The notes below the pieces were generated by a model. The model was given only the letters and a program-made list of their open reading frames with translations, did no database searches and was not told the origin of the DNA. A stretch of DNA of 64,000 nucleotides, taken from Chryseobacterium taiwanense (GTDB lineage Bacteria > Bacteroidota > Bacteroidia > Flavobacteriales > Weeksellaceae). Positions 7,713-16,232 of this stretch are shown here, one piece after another. The DNA is taken from positions 107,752 to 171,751 of the forward strand of contig NZ_JWTA01000014.1 in assembly GCF_000813825.1 (NCBI RefSeq), in the 5' to 3' direction. Each line of letters opens with the position of its first letter. Position 1 is the stretch's first letter. The translations under genes were made by a program, and so were the position numbers.

Positions 7713-9224
7713 CTATTTTACTTCCTGCATTAACTTTTTCACGAATGGGGAAATCAAAATTAATACCACTCCGGCAATTACCGCATATAATCCCAATTGT
7801 TTATATCCATCAGTATAAGTGATAAGAGCATCATAATTGGTAGAACCTTCTTTTGCGGTCGCTAAACCAGCTCCGATAATTCCGGCAACATATTGTCCGT
7901 AAGCCGAAGCCAGAAACCACATTCCCATCATCATTCCTTGAAGGTTTTTTGTGGAAAGTTTCGTCATAATAGATAATCCGATAGGAGAGAGGCAGAGTTC
8001 TCCTAAAGTAATCACTAACAAAGCAACGGTGAAGAAATTTAGAGAGGTGATCCCCTGAAGGTCTGCAAAAAGTCTTGTGGCAAATAAAATATAGTATCCT
8101 AATCCTAAGAAAATGAATCCCAGACCGAATTTAATGATGGTATTGGGCTCAATTTTTCTTTTGTTTAACCAAATCCAAAGTAATCCGATAAGCGGTGCAA
8201 GGAAAATAATGAAGAAAGCTCCTCCTGAATTATTTACTCCATTCGGATCTAAGCCAAGAAGATCTTTGTTCAGATTTTTCGCAGCGAAAATACTTAGTGA
8301 ACCTCCACTTTGTTCGTAAATTCCCCAGAATAAAATTGAGAATAGAATGAAAACTAAAGCCGCCCAAAGTTTTTTACGTTCGGAAGGCGTTACTTTTGTC
8401 ATTTCATAGAATAGATAGATCAATGTTAATGGTCCGATAGTCCACATGAAATAATCTGTGTATTCGGTTTTTGCAACCATGATCATAATAATCGGAACGA
8501 AGATTAATGATAAAACATAGGTTCCATATTCTTTCCATTTTGGAATCGGTGCAGATTTTACTTCATTGTTTGGATGTCCCGGTTGAAGCCCAATTGTTCC
8601 TAAACTTTTTTGTGTAAATACGAAATTGATTAAACTTATTACCATTACAATAGCTGCAAATCCGAATGCTAAGTGCCATCTTAATTCTTCAGGAATAATG
8701 CTGGCAAAAAGTTCTCCTTTTCCTATTGCAATACACAAATATCCTCCAAGCAAAGCTCCTAGATTAATTCCTGCATAGAAGAGTGAAAAACCGGCATCTG
8801 CTCTCGAATCGTTTGGTTTGTAAAGCTGTCCTACCATTGAAGAGATATTAGGCTTAAAGAAACCAGTTCCTACAACAGTAAATGCAATTCCCAGGAAGAA
8901 AAATTTGTGAGGATCTGCTGCCAGAATTAAACTTCCGACAATCATTAAAAGTCCGCCCCAGAAAAGAGATTTTCTGAAACCTAAGATTTTATCAGCGAAG
9001 AGTCCGCCAACAAAGGTAAAGGCGTAAACGAAAGCCTGTGTAGCTCCATATTGAAGGTTGGCTTCACTTTCATGAAAATCGAGTTGTGAGATCATAAAGA
9101 AAACCAACATTCCTCTCATTCCGTAGAAACAAAAACGTTCCCACATTTCAGAGAAGAAAAGGCTCCAGATTTGCTTAGGGTATTTTCCTTCGAAATTTTG
9201 TATTTCTTCTAGAGTTTTGCTCAT
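7713..9224 (-). CDS. POT-family proton-dependent peptide transporter (first of three)
   Basis: A 503-aa inner-membrane protein of the PTR2/POT group of the major facilitator superfamily, which imports di- and tripeptides with protons. It has the ExxERF signature as EMWERFCFYGMRG (Glu26, Glu29-Arg30), then the PTR2 signature regions FKPNISSMVGQLY and FYAGINLGALLG, and the C-terminal half motif GELCLSPIGLS. About 12-14 membrane segments are expected from the hydrophobicity. It is one of three related transporters in a row behind dipeptidyl peptidase IV, so the likely substrates are peptides released by that enzyme. No terminator is visible between this gene and the thioredoxin-like gene. Confidence 0.95.
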   Translation of the reverse strand: MSKTLEEIQNFEGKYPKQIWSLFFSEMWERFCFYGMRGMLVFFMISQLDFHESEANLQYGATQAFVYAFTFVGGLFADKILGFRKSLFWGGLLMIVGSLILAADPHKFFFLGIAFTVVGTGFFKPNISSMVGQLYKPNDSRADAGFSLFYAGINLGALLGGYLCIAIGKGELFASIIPEELRWHLAFGFAAIVMVISLINFVFTQKSLGTIGLQPGHPNNEVKSAPIPKWKEYGTYVLSLIFVPIIMIMVAKTEYTDYFMWTIGPLTLIYLFYEMTKVTPSERKKLWAALVFILFSILFWGIYEQSGGSLSIFAAKNLNKDLLGLDPNGVNNSGGAFFIIFLAPLIGLLWIWLNKRKIEPNTIIKFGLGFIFLGLGYYILFATRLFADLQGITSLNFFTVALLVITLGELCLSPIGLSIMTKLSTKNLQGMMMGMWFLASAYGQYVAGIIGAGLATAKEGSTNYDALITYTDGYKQLGLYAVIAGVVLILISPFVKKLMQEVK

Positions 9225-9331
9225 AATAAGTATATGATTAATTTTTAATTAAGAAGTTCAATTCAATTGCTTAATTATTGAGATGATTTATCAATAATTA
9301 TGGTTTTGATAAAGAACATACGAAAATAAAA

Positions 9332-9357
9332 AAAACCTCTGACTTAGCAGAGGTTTT
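9332..9357 (-). terminator. terminator between the first and second POT genes
   Basis: AAAACCTCTG pairs with CAGAGGTTTT. It lies 23 bp beyond the stop of the minus-strand transporter at 9380, so each transporter has its own transcript end. Confidence 0.8.
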
Positions 9358-9379
9358 AGTTGTATTTTATTGATGCAGA

Positions 9380-11134
9380 TTAGTTGACACCGTGCATCAT
9401 TTTCTTTAAGATTGGCGAAATTAAAGCTAAGATCACAGCCGCGATACCACACAATACTACGAATACCATGAAGAATTCGAATAAGTTGTGGATTTCAAAT
9501 CCTACAAAAGTTGGATTTTCTAAAGGTAACTGAGCCTTTTCAAAAGCAGCAACCTGATCTGCATTTAATGTTACTTTTTTATCTAGAACATCCTGAAGAT
9601 TTACTCCGATTTCCTGTGCTTTAGAGAATTTATCACCTGTTGCAGGAATCAATGCTCCTAATGAACCTGCCAATGCATAACCGGCAGCATTAGAAATAAA
9701 GAATACACCATATAATAAAGATGCAAATCTTTTTGGAGCTAATTTACCTACCAAAGATAAACCGATTGGAGATAAACAAAGCTCACCACACGTTTGGATG
9801 AAATATAATAACATTAACCATTTGATCGCTAATAATCCTGTATTTCCAAGATCTTTTACGTTGTGTGCGATGATGAAATAACTTAAAGCAATTAAAGCCA
9901 AACCAATTGCTTGTTTCATTGGAGAAACCGGCTCTTTTCCTTTTGCTCTTAATTTATCCCAACATAAACTGAAAGGAACAGCTAATAATACAACGAAAAT
10001 ACCGTTGAAGATCTGAACCATTGAAGGAGGCATATTCCATCCGAAGATGCTTCTGTCTGTTTGGTTATCTGCAATAAACGTTAATGAAGATCCTGCCTGT
10101 TCGAAGGCTGCCCAGAAGAAAATAATAAAGAATGATACGATATAGATTACCCAGATTCTTTGTTTTTCTATTTTATTTTCTGCAGAAGACATAATAAGGA
10201 ATGCCAACGAAATACCGGCTGCATAAATGAAAGGATAAATAATACCTTTGATTAATTGCCCCATTTCTACCGCTTTGAATCCGAATTCTCCTACTAATAA
10301 GTATCTGAATACAAAGAAAAGAACGATGAAAATAAATCCTGTAATTCCTAAAGCTGCTCCAGAGAATTTTGCAGTTTGCGTTTCTCCTTCTTCAAAATCA
10401 GCACTTGTATTATGTTTTGGTAACCCTCCGATAGGTCTTCCTTCCGGTGTTACAACATATTTATTTTTAAGGATAAAGAATGTTACTGTTCCAATTACCA
10501 TAGCAATTGAAGCCGCTAAGAATCCCCATTTGAAAGCAAAAATATCTCTTACTCCTGTAGTAGCATCTTTTACGTCTCCTACGTATGGACAGATAAACTG
10601 ACCTAAAAATGCTCCGATGTTGATTCCCATATAGAAAATCGTGAAAGCAGAGTCTAATTTTGATTTTTCTTGTTTAGGATAAAGACTCCCCACCATTGAA
10701 GAAATATTCGGTTTGAAGAATCCGTTCCCGAAAATAATGATGAAAAGTGCCAACCACATGAACATTTTCGCACTATCAAGGCTTCCTGAGAAAGTTGAAG
10801 CACTGATGAAAAGTAAGAACTGGCCAATTGCCATTAATGAACCTCCAATTAGGATGGCATTTCTATTACCGATATATTTATCAGCAATGAACCCCCCTAA
10901 AAGTGGAGTAAGATAACATAAAGCTAAAAATCCACCATAAATGATCGCTGCATCTGCTTCTTTTATTAATAAGGAATTTACCATGAAGAGCGTTAAAAGA
11001 GCTCTCATTCCATAAAAGTTGAAACGCTCCCACATTTCCGTTCCAAAAAGTACCCATAATCCTTTAGGGTGTCTGGAACCTTTTCTTTCAACAAGTTCAT
11101 CCGGTTTCGGACTTAATGCTTCAGTATTATCCAT
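9380..11134 (-). CDS. POT-family proton-dependent peptide transporter (second of three)
   Basis: A 584-aa membrane protein with the full set of POT motifs: EMWERFNFYGMRA (Glu33, Glu36-Arg37), FFKPNISSMVGSLY, FYMGINIGAFLGQF and GELCLSPIGLS. It is longer than its neighbour because of an insert rich in polar residues at about 475-530, after the tenth or so membrane segment (TGDKFSKAQEIGVNLQDVLD). It should import small peptides with protons. It has its own near-perfect promoter and a terminator at each end. The three copies are clearly paralogous but diverged, which suggests different peptide preferences rather than recent duplication. Confidence 0.95.
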   Translation of the reverse strand: MDNTEALSPKPDELVERKGSRHPKGLWVLFGTEMWERFNFYGMRALLTLFMVNSLLIKEADAAIIYGGFLALCYLTPLLGGFIADKYIGNRNAILIGGSLMAIGQFLLFISASTFSGSLDSAKMFMWLALFIIIFGNGFFKPNISSMVGSLYPKQEKSKLDSAFTIFYMGINIGAFLGQFICPYVGDVKDATTGVRDIFAFKWGFLAASIAMVIGTVTFFILKNKYVVTPEGRPIGGLPKHNTSADFEEGETQTAKFSGAALGITGFIFIVLFFVFRYLLVGEFGFKAVEMGQLIKGIIYPFIYAAGISLAFLIMSSAENKIEKQRIWVIYIVSFFIIFFWAAFEQAGSSLTFIADNQTDRSIFGWNMPPSMVQIFNGIFVVLLAVPFSLCWDKLRAKGKEPVSPMKQAIGLALIALSYFIIAHNVKDLGNTGLLAIKWLMLLYFIQTCGELCLSPIGLSLVGKLAPKRFASLLYGVFFISNAAGYALAGSLGALIPATGDKFSKAQEIGVNLQDVLDKKVTLNADQVAAFEKAQLPLENPTFVGFEIHNLFEFFMVFVVLCGIAAVILALISPILKKMMHGVN

Positions 11135-11163
11135 TTTTTATTGTTAATTTTTGTTAAGACTGA

Positions 11164-11193
11164 CAAATATAGTTTTTTTTGTGTTTTCGGCAA
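11164..11193 (-). promoter_or_regulatory. consensus promoter of the second POT gene
   Basis: On the minus strand, TTG (11193-11191) and TATATTTG (11171-11164) are separated by 19 bp, an excellent fit to the Bacteroidota primary sigma consensus. The ATG lies about 30 bp downstream. Confidence 0.75.
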
Positions 11194-11218
11194 GGTTTTA
11201 ATTTTATATTTAAATAAA

Positions 11219-11245
11219 AAAGCCACAGAATAACTCTGCAGCTTT
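11219..11245 (-). terminator. terminator of the third POT gene
   Basis: AAAGC/GCTTT and CAGA/TCTG stems are separated by a 2x2 internal loop, with an A-tract that reads as T on the minus strand. It is just past the stop at 11268. Confidence 0.65.
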
Positions 11246-11267
11246 ATTTTCTTTATTATAAAAAGGA

Positions 11268-12923
11268 TTAATGCCCTTTTTCTTTCATAATTTTGTTTAA
11301 TCTTTTTAACATAGACAGCCCTAAAAGTGTAGCAAATATCAATAAAGCGAAGTTTACAAGGAAATAATTCATCTTATTATCATAGTTATACCATGTACTC
11401 GCTAAAATTCCGGAAAGCTTGTTTCCAACTGAATTGGCCAGGAAAAATCCTCCCATCATCAAGGCTGTAATTCTCGCAGGAGACAATTTGGAAACGAAAG
11501 ATAATCCCATCGGAGAAAGACATAATTCTCCAACGGTGATGACTCCGTAGCTCGCAACCAGCCACCAAGGTGAAACTTTTACAGCGCCATTATCTCCGGC
11601 CCAAACTGCCAAAACCATTACCAAACAAGATAATCCCGAAATGAAAAGTCCCAGGACGATTTTCGTTGGTGTTAAAGGCTCTTTTCCTTTTCTTCTCAAT
11701 AAAGCCCAGAATGCAACAACAACAGGGGTCAAAGCAATTACCCAAAACGGATTGATGGATTGGAATAACTCAGTATTGTATAAATAAGTTTTTGTCTCTG
11801 GATTTTTCTCTAATTGGGCACGCTGTTCAGGAGAAATATTTTTAAAATAAACATCTTTTCCCTGTACTTTAATGGTGTTCCCATCTTTGTCTTTTTGCGA
11901 TTGGAATTGGTCGTCGTAGACAGGAACCTCTTTATTTTCATAACTTTTTCCTTCCACCATATAAATTCCTTCCAATGGTTTTTCCAATGATGCCGGAACA
12001 CTTCTGTCGGTATAATAATTTGCCCATCTTGTTAAAGCCGTTCCGTTTTGTTTGAACACTGCCCAGAAGAACATACTGATCAAAAATACTGAGAGTAAAG
12101 CTCCGATGGATGACTTTTCTTCGGGTTTTGCTTTAAAATAAAGAGATGCATAAAAGTAAATAACAGGAATACAAGCGAAAATAAAAGCATCCGTATTATC
12201 ACTTCCAAAAATATTTCCTGGAATTACCCAACCGATTGCTCCAGCGATAATTGCAGGTAAGAAAACTTTAAGCATGATTTCAGAAAGCTTTGTATCGCCT
12301 TCCTGTACAGGTTTCATTTGAGCTGCGTGAATGTAATGCTTTCTACCGATTGTAAAAATCACCATACCAATTAACATCCCGACTCCGGCCGTGATGAACG
12401 CTTCACCCCAACCGAATTTATTTCGCATAAACGCAGCAATAATGTTGCAAATAAACGCTCCGATATTGATTCCCATGTAGAAAATATTGTATCCGGAATC
12501 TTTATTGGCTTTATAAGGCTCTTCGGAATATAGATTTCCAAGCAATGTGGAAATAGTAGGTTTAAAGAATCCGTTTCCGATAATAATCAAAGCCAGTGAG
12601 CTGTAAAACAGAGTCAGATCTTTGAAGACACCCATCCCGATATATCCGGCTGCCATTAGAACTCCTCCTAAATAAATGGATTTAATATAACCCAAAACTC
12701 TGTCTGCCAAAAAACCACCGATGAAAGGCGTCAAATAAGTTAAAGCGATATAAGTCCCGAAAATGTCGTCTGCAGTTTTGTCGGGAAGTCCAAGCCCCCC
12801 TTTTAAACCTGTCGGTTCAATTACATACAATACAAAAATTCCGAGAATTAAATAATACCCGAAACGCTCCCACATTTCAGTGAAGAAGAGGAAAGGCAAC
12901 CCTTTAGGATGTTTAGTCTTCAT
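11268..12923 (-). CDS. POT-family proton-dependent peptide transporter (third of three)
   Basis: I start this 551-aa protein at the ATG at 12923; the longer frame uses a TTG. The peptide-transporter signature is EMWERFGYYLILG, then FFKPTISTLLGNLY, FYMGINIGAFI and GELCLSPMGLS. Unlike its two neighbours it has a hydrophilic loop of about 85 residues (about 302-388) between membrane segments. That loop contains many charged residues and is also rich in tyrosine and asparagine, and it probably faces the periplasm. The loop might contact a peptidase or outer-membrane partner, but that is only a guess. It is the transporter nearest dipeptidyl peptidase IV. Confidence 0.94.
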   Translation of the reverse strand: MKTKHPKGLPFLFFTEMWERFGYYLILGIFVLYVIEPTGLKGGLGLPDKTADDIFGTYIALTYLTPFIGGFLADRVLGYIKSIYLGGVLMAAGYIGMGVFKDLTLFYSSLALIIIGNGFFKPTISTLLGNLYSEEPYKANKDSGYNIFYMGINIGAFICNIIAAFMRNKFGWGEAFITAGVGMLIGMVIFTIGRKHYIHAAQMKPVQEGDTKLSEIMLKVFLPAIIAGAIGWVIPGNIFGSDNTDAFIFACIPVIYFYASLYFKAKPEEKSSIGALLSVFLISMFFWAVFKQNGTALTRWANYYTDRSVPASLEKPLEGIYMVEGKSYENKEVPVYDDQFQSQKDKDGNTIKVQGKDVYFKNISPEQRAQLEKNPETKTYLYNTELFQSINPFWVIALTPVVVAFWALLRRKGKEPLTPTKIVLGLFISGLSCLVMVLAVWAGDNGAVKVSPWWLVASYGVITVGELCLSPMGLSFVSKLSPARITALMMGGFFLANSVGNKLSGILASTWYNYDNKMNYFLVNFALLIFATLLGLSMLKRLNKIMKEKGH

Positions 12924-13015
12924 AGTTGAAAATTTCAAATTTCCCAAAAATAGGTTTTTAATTTTAATTGATAAAATGAATTGAATTTTCGTGAAATGAT
13001 TAATGAAATAAATAT

Positions 13016-13047
13016 AAAAATCCCTCTCAGTACCGAGAGGGATTTTT
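13016..13047 (-). terminator. terminator of dipeptidyl peptidase IV
   Basis: TCCCTCTC pairs with GAGAGGGA over a 6-nt loop, flanked by A and T tracts. On the minus strand it follows the stop at 13094. Confidence 0.8.
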
Positions 13048-13093
13048 TATGTATGCTTAAAATACAATACGTGTCATTCTGATGAAGGAAGAA

Positions 13094-15223
13094 TTATAAG
13101 TTCTCCAAAATAAAATCAGTCATTTTCTGATACAATTGCGGTCTTGTTTGTCCACCGTAAATTCCGTGGTTTTTATCAGGATACGCCATGAATTCAAATT
13201 GCTTTTTGTTTTGAATCAAAGCTTCTGAGAATTCCATAGAATTTTGGAAATGTACATTATCATCGGCAGTTCCGTGGATTAACAAGAATTTTCCTTTTAA
13301 AAGATTGGCATATTCAGTAGGAGAGTTTTTGTCATATCCATCCGGATTTTCCTGTGGAGTTCTTAAGAATCTTTCTGTGTACACAGAATCATAATATCTC
13401 CAGTTAGTTACCGGTGCAACAGCGATTCCTGTTTTGAAAACATCTGCTCCTTTTGTCATAGCTAAACTGGCCATATAACCACCGAAGCTCCATCCGAAGA
13501 TTCCGATTCTTGATTTATCGATATAAGATTGATTTCCGAACCATTTTGCAGCAGTAATCTGGTCTTCAATTTCATATTTTCCTAAATTCATATAAGTCAC
13601 CTTTTTGAATTTAGCTCCTTTATAACCCGTTCCACGTCCGTCAACACAAGCTACGATATAGCCTTTTTGAGCTAACATTTCAAACCAGATTCCGTTTCCG
13701 TTGTCCCAAGAGTTCGCAACTTGCTGAGAACCCGGTCCAGAATACTGGAACATGAACAATGGATATTTTTTGTTTTTATCGAAGTTTTTAGGTTTAATGA
13801 TCCACGCATTCATTTGATCTCCTGCTTCGTTTGGAATGGTGATGAATTCTTTTTCAACGAAATTATCCGTTTTTAACTTTTGAAGCTGAGCATCATTATT
13901 CTGAAGTTCTTTTACCACTTTACCGTTTCCGTCTTTAAGAACAAATGTGTATGGTTTTGCTGCAGTAGAAGAAGTTTCAATGAAGTAATTGTAGTTTTTA
14001 CTGAAGTTGGCAGAGTTATTTCCTTCCGCATTTGAGATCAACTGGGTTTTTCCGTTTTCAATATTGACTTTAGAAACCACTTTGTTAATACTTCCTTTTT
14101 CTGTAGTCTGAACATAAATTTCTTTTGATTTTGGATTGTAACCATAGTAATCAGTTACCTCCCAATTTCCTTTTGTAACCTGTTTTTTCAGTTTTCCTTC
14201 CTGATCGTACCAATACAAGTGACGGTTTCCGTCTCTTTCAGATCCCCAAAGGAAACTGTTATCCTCTAAAAATTCTAACGTTACGTTATCTGTATCGATC
14301 CATTTTTCATCGGTCTCCGTGAAAAGTTTTTTTACGTCTCCTGTTTTTGTATTGACTTTTAAAATATCTGAAGCGTTTTGAGTTCTTTCAGAAGTAATCA
14401 ATACAATTTCGTCAGCTTTTGCCGTCTGAATAACGTTTGGAATGTAGTAGTTTTTAAAGTTGTTCAAGTTTACTTTCGTTTTTTTACCGCTATCCAAAAG
14501 ATAGATATGAGCAGAAACGACAGAGTTCTTTTCTCCGGCTTTAGGATATTTGTAACGCATTTCACTTGGGTAAAGCGTTTTTCCATAGATCGGAATATAA
14601 ATTTCCGGAACATCTTCTTCAACAGATTCGACGAAGATAATAGCATTGGAGTTTTTTGTCCATTCATACAATCTTGCGTGTCCGAATTCCTCTTCGTAAA
14701 CCCAATCAGCAAGACCATTTAATACTTTATTTTTAACCCCATTTTCTGTAACCTGCGTGATTTTCCCTGAATTTACATCTTGGTAAAAAATGTTATTATC
14801 AACAATGAAAGCCACTTTTGTTGCGTCCGGAGAGAATCTTGGCTCCTGAACAGGTTTTCCGTTGTTTAAAGAAATTGTTTTTCCAGATTTTAAATCTTTT
14901 ACATCAAAGGTTCCTAAGAATGAATGTCTGTAAATCGGCTGACTTTCTTTTAATAATAAAATTTTAGATTCATCATCAGAAAACTCATAGCTTTCAAAAT
15001 TTCCGTCTACAATGTTTCCTTCTTTTTGAGAAGTTTTATAAGAATATTTAGCAATTCCACCTTGTTCTATTACCAAATAGTTTTCACCGTTTTTCATAGA
15101 GGTGATTCCGGCAATGCCTTTTCCTCGGTAATATCCTGAGTATATTTTATCTAAAGTGATTTCTTGCGCTGATAAACTTTGAAATGCAGCAGCAATTGTA
15201 AGCGTGAGTAAGAATTTTTTCAT
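13094..15223 (-). CDS. dipeptidyl peptidase IV (serine peptidase family S9B)
   Basis: A 709-aa exported peptidase that removes X-Pro or X-Ala dipeptides from peptide N-termini. I start it at 15223 (MKKFLLTLTIAAAFQSLSAQ, a clean signal peptide) because a consensus -7 element lies inside the upstream extension of the frame. An N-terminal beta-propeller is followed by an alpha/beta hydrolase domain with the triad Ser579 (GWSFGGY), Asp654 (HGTADDNVH) and His686 (NHGIYGG). The spacing is close to that of human DPP4. EE in WVYEEEFGH is the substrate amino-terminus clamp. It sits behind three peptide transporters, which could import its dipeptide products. Confidence 0.95.
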   Translation of the reverse strand: MKKFLLTLTIAAAFQSLSAQEITLDKIYSGYYRGKGIAGITSMKNGENYLVIEQGGIAKYSYKTSQKEGNIVDGNFESYEFSDDESKILLLKESQPIYRHSFLGTFDVKDLKSGKTISLNNGKPVQEPRFSPDATKVAFIVDNNIFYQDVNSGKITQVTENGVKNKVLNGLADWVYEEEFGHARLYEWTKNSNAIIFVESVEEDVPEIYIPIYGKTLYPSEMRYKYPKAGEKNSVVSAHIYLLDSGKKTKVNLNNFKNYYIPNVIQTAKADEIVLITSERTQNASDILKVNTKTGDVKKLFTETDEKWIDTDNVTLEFLEDNSFLWGSERDGNRHLYWYDQEGKLKKQVTKGNWEVTDYYGYNPKSKEIYVQTTEKGSINKVVSKVNIENGKTQLISNAEGNNSANFSKNYNYFIETSSTAAKPYTFVLKDGNGKVVKELQNNDAQLQKLKTDNFVEKEFITIPNEAGDQMNAWIIKPKNFDKNKKYPLFMFQYSGPGSQQVANSWDNGNGIWFEMLAQKGYIVACVDGRGTGYKGAKFKKVTYMNLGKYEIEDQITAAKWFGNQSYIDKSRIGIFGWSFGGYMASLAMTKGADVFKTGIAVAPVTNWRYYDSVYTERFLRTPQENPDGYDKNSPTEYANLLKGKFLLIHGTADDNVHFQNSMEFSEALIQNKKQFEFMAYPDKNHGIYGGQTRPQLYQKMTDFILENL

Positions 15224-15241
15224 TTCTAATTTTAAAGATTT

Positions 15242-15249
15242 CAAATATA
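15242..15249 (-). promoter_or_regulatory. -7 element of the dipeptidyl peptidase gene
   Basis: TATATTTG on the minus strand, 19 bp ahead of the ATG at 15223. It shows that the ATG-proximal start is the real one. Confidence 0.65.
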
Positions 15250-15342
15250 ATAATTTTATAAATGCTGAAAAAAGCAATTTAAAATAAAGCTTTTGGCAAC
15301 AAAATTGAATGTAATGAATATATAATCAAATCAATAATAATT

Positions 15343-15816
15343 ATGGAAACGAATGCATTTAACCAAAAACTGAACCGATATGTTTTAGAGAATCAAATTG
15401 TATATACAGGATTTTCCAGTTATGATGATGCTGCACAATGTGCACAGAAAAAAGGAGGAACGTTGGTGGAAGTAGGTTTTAAAGACGGAAACGATAATCC
15501 TGAGATTTGTCAGGAGGCAAATTTGATTGAAAAAAAACTTCATTATTATGTTGATGCGGGTGATGAATATAAATTCATTCATTCATCAGATCCAGGGTTC
15601 AGAAAATATGCAGATGAACTGCAAAAAATAAAAGCAAGTAATGATAAAACTAGCCCTGATGAAAGGTATTTTGCGAATTTTGAAATTGAGAATACGGAAG
15701 ACCCGATTATTGTGTTAAAAAACAATCATTTAGAATCGGTGACCTCCAGAGAGCGTTCAAAGTATTTGAAGCATGCATGCGTTTATGAAATAGGGGTAGC
15801 CCTACCCAAATCTTAA
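15343..15816 (+). CDS. hypothetical cytosolic protein
   Basis: A 157-aa soluble protein with no signal peptide and no motif I recognise. It is rich in charged residues, with a cysteine-containing segment QCAQKKGGTL (residues about 29-38) and an acidic middle part. The N-terminal section, VYTGFSSYDDAAQCAQ, looks like a short alpha/beta unit. The gene is followed after 11 bp by a DUF6496 protein gene and the two share a terminator, so they form a small operon. DUF6496 proteins are small basic proteins often found near stress-related genes, so a stress role is possible but not shown. Confidence 0.6.
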   Translation: METNAFNQKLNRYVLENQIVYTGFSSYDDAAQCAQKKGGTLVEVGFKDGNDNPEICQEANLIEKKLHYYVDAGDEYKFIHSSDPGFRKYADELQKIKASNDKTSPDERYFANFEIENTEDPIIVLKNNHLESVTSRERSKYLKHACVYEIGVALPKS

Positions 15817-15827
15817 AAAAAATTATA

Positions 15828-16013
15828 ATGAGCAAGACAAAATATTCTGATAAAGCTCAAGATAAAGTAGGACAAGTAATGCACGAATTTAAGGCAGGAA
15901 AATTAAAATCTTCTTCCGGCGAAAAAGTGACCAACAGAAAGCAGGCAATCGCTATAGGAATTTCTGAAGCCAGAGAAGCAGGTTTGAAAGTGCCTCCAAA
16001 AAAGAAAAATTGA
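15828..16013 (+). CDS. small basic DUF6496-like protein
   Basis: A 61-aa, lysine-rich protein: KYSDKAQDKVGQVMHEFKAG, then LKSSSGEKVTNRKQAIAIGIS and a C-terminal PPKKKN. This matches the short DUF6496 proteins of Bacteroidota and Proteobacteria as I remember them. The pattern VTNRKQAIAIGISEAR is also typical of plasmid-borne and stress-associated small proteins. Function unknown; the charge suggests nucleic-acid contact. It is the second gene of a two-gene operon. Confidence 0.75.
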   Translation: MSKTKYSDKAQDKVGQVMHEFKAGKLKSSSGEKVTNRKQAIAIGISEAREAGLKVPPKKKN

Positions 16014-16030
16014 TTAATACACAAAAACGA

Positions 16031-16060
16031 AATCGGTCTGAAGAAATTTTCAGACCGATT
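16031..16060 (+). terminator. terminator of the DUF6496 operon
   Basis: AATCGGTCTG pairs perfectly with CAGACCGATT around a 10-nt loop that can pair further. It lies 17 bp after the stop. Confidence 0.8.
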
Positions 16061-16092
16061 TTGTTATTTTATGATGAATGTTTTTCGCATTT

Positions 16093-16199
16093 CGTCAGTT
16101 CGAGTAATTTTCGAAATGAAATGAAGAAAATATATCGAGAACTTTTAAATTAAATAAACTTCTCGATACGATTTTTTTCAAAATCTACTCGAAGTGACG
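16093..16199. repeat. REP-like palindromic element
   Basis: The outer arms CGTCAGTTCGAGTA (16093-16106) and TACTCGAAGTGACG (16186-16199) pair with one mismatch. The inner arms TATCGAGAA (16133-16141) and TTCTCGATA (16160-16168) pair perfectly. This is the layout of the short intergenic palindromes seen many times in Chryseobacterium-type genomes. Only one copy is present here, between a terminator and the glucan phosphorylase homologue. Confidence 0.7.
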
Positions 16200-16232
16200 G
16201 GATGTTTTTAAACTAAATTTCTTCTGAAGAAA

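Noticed and set aside
10248..10601. 117-codon plus-strand frame
   Set aside because: Antisense to the second peptide transporter, with low-complexity composition from the opposite strand; no start signal or promoter.
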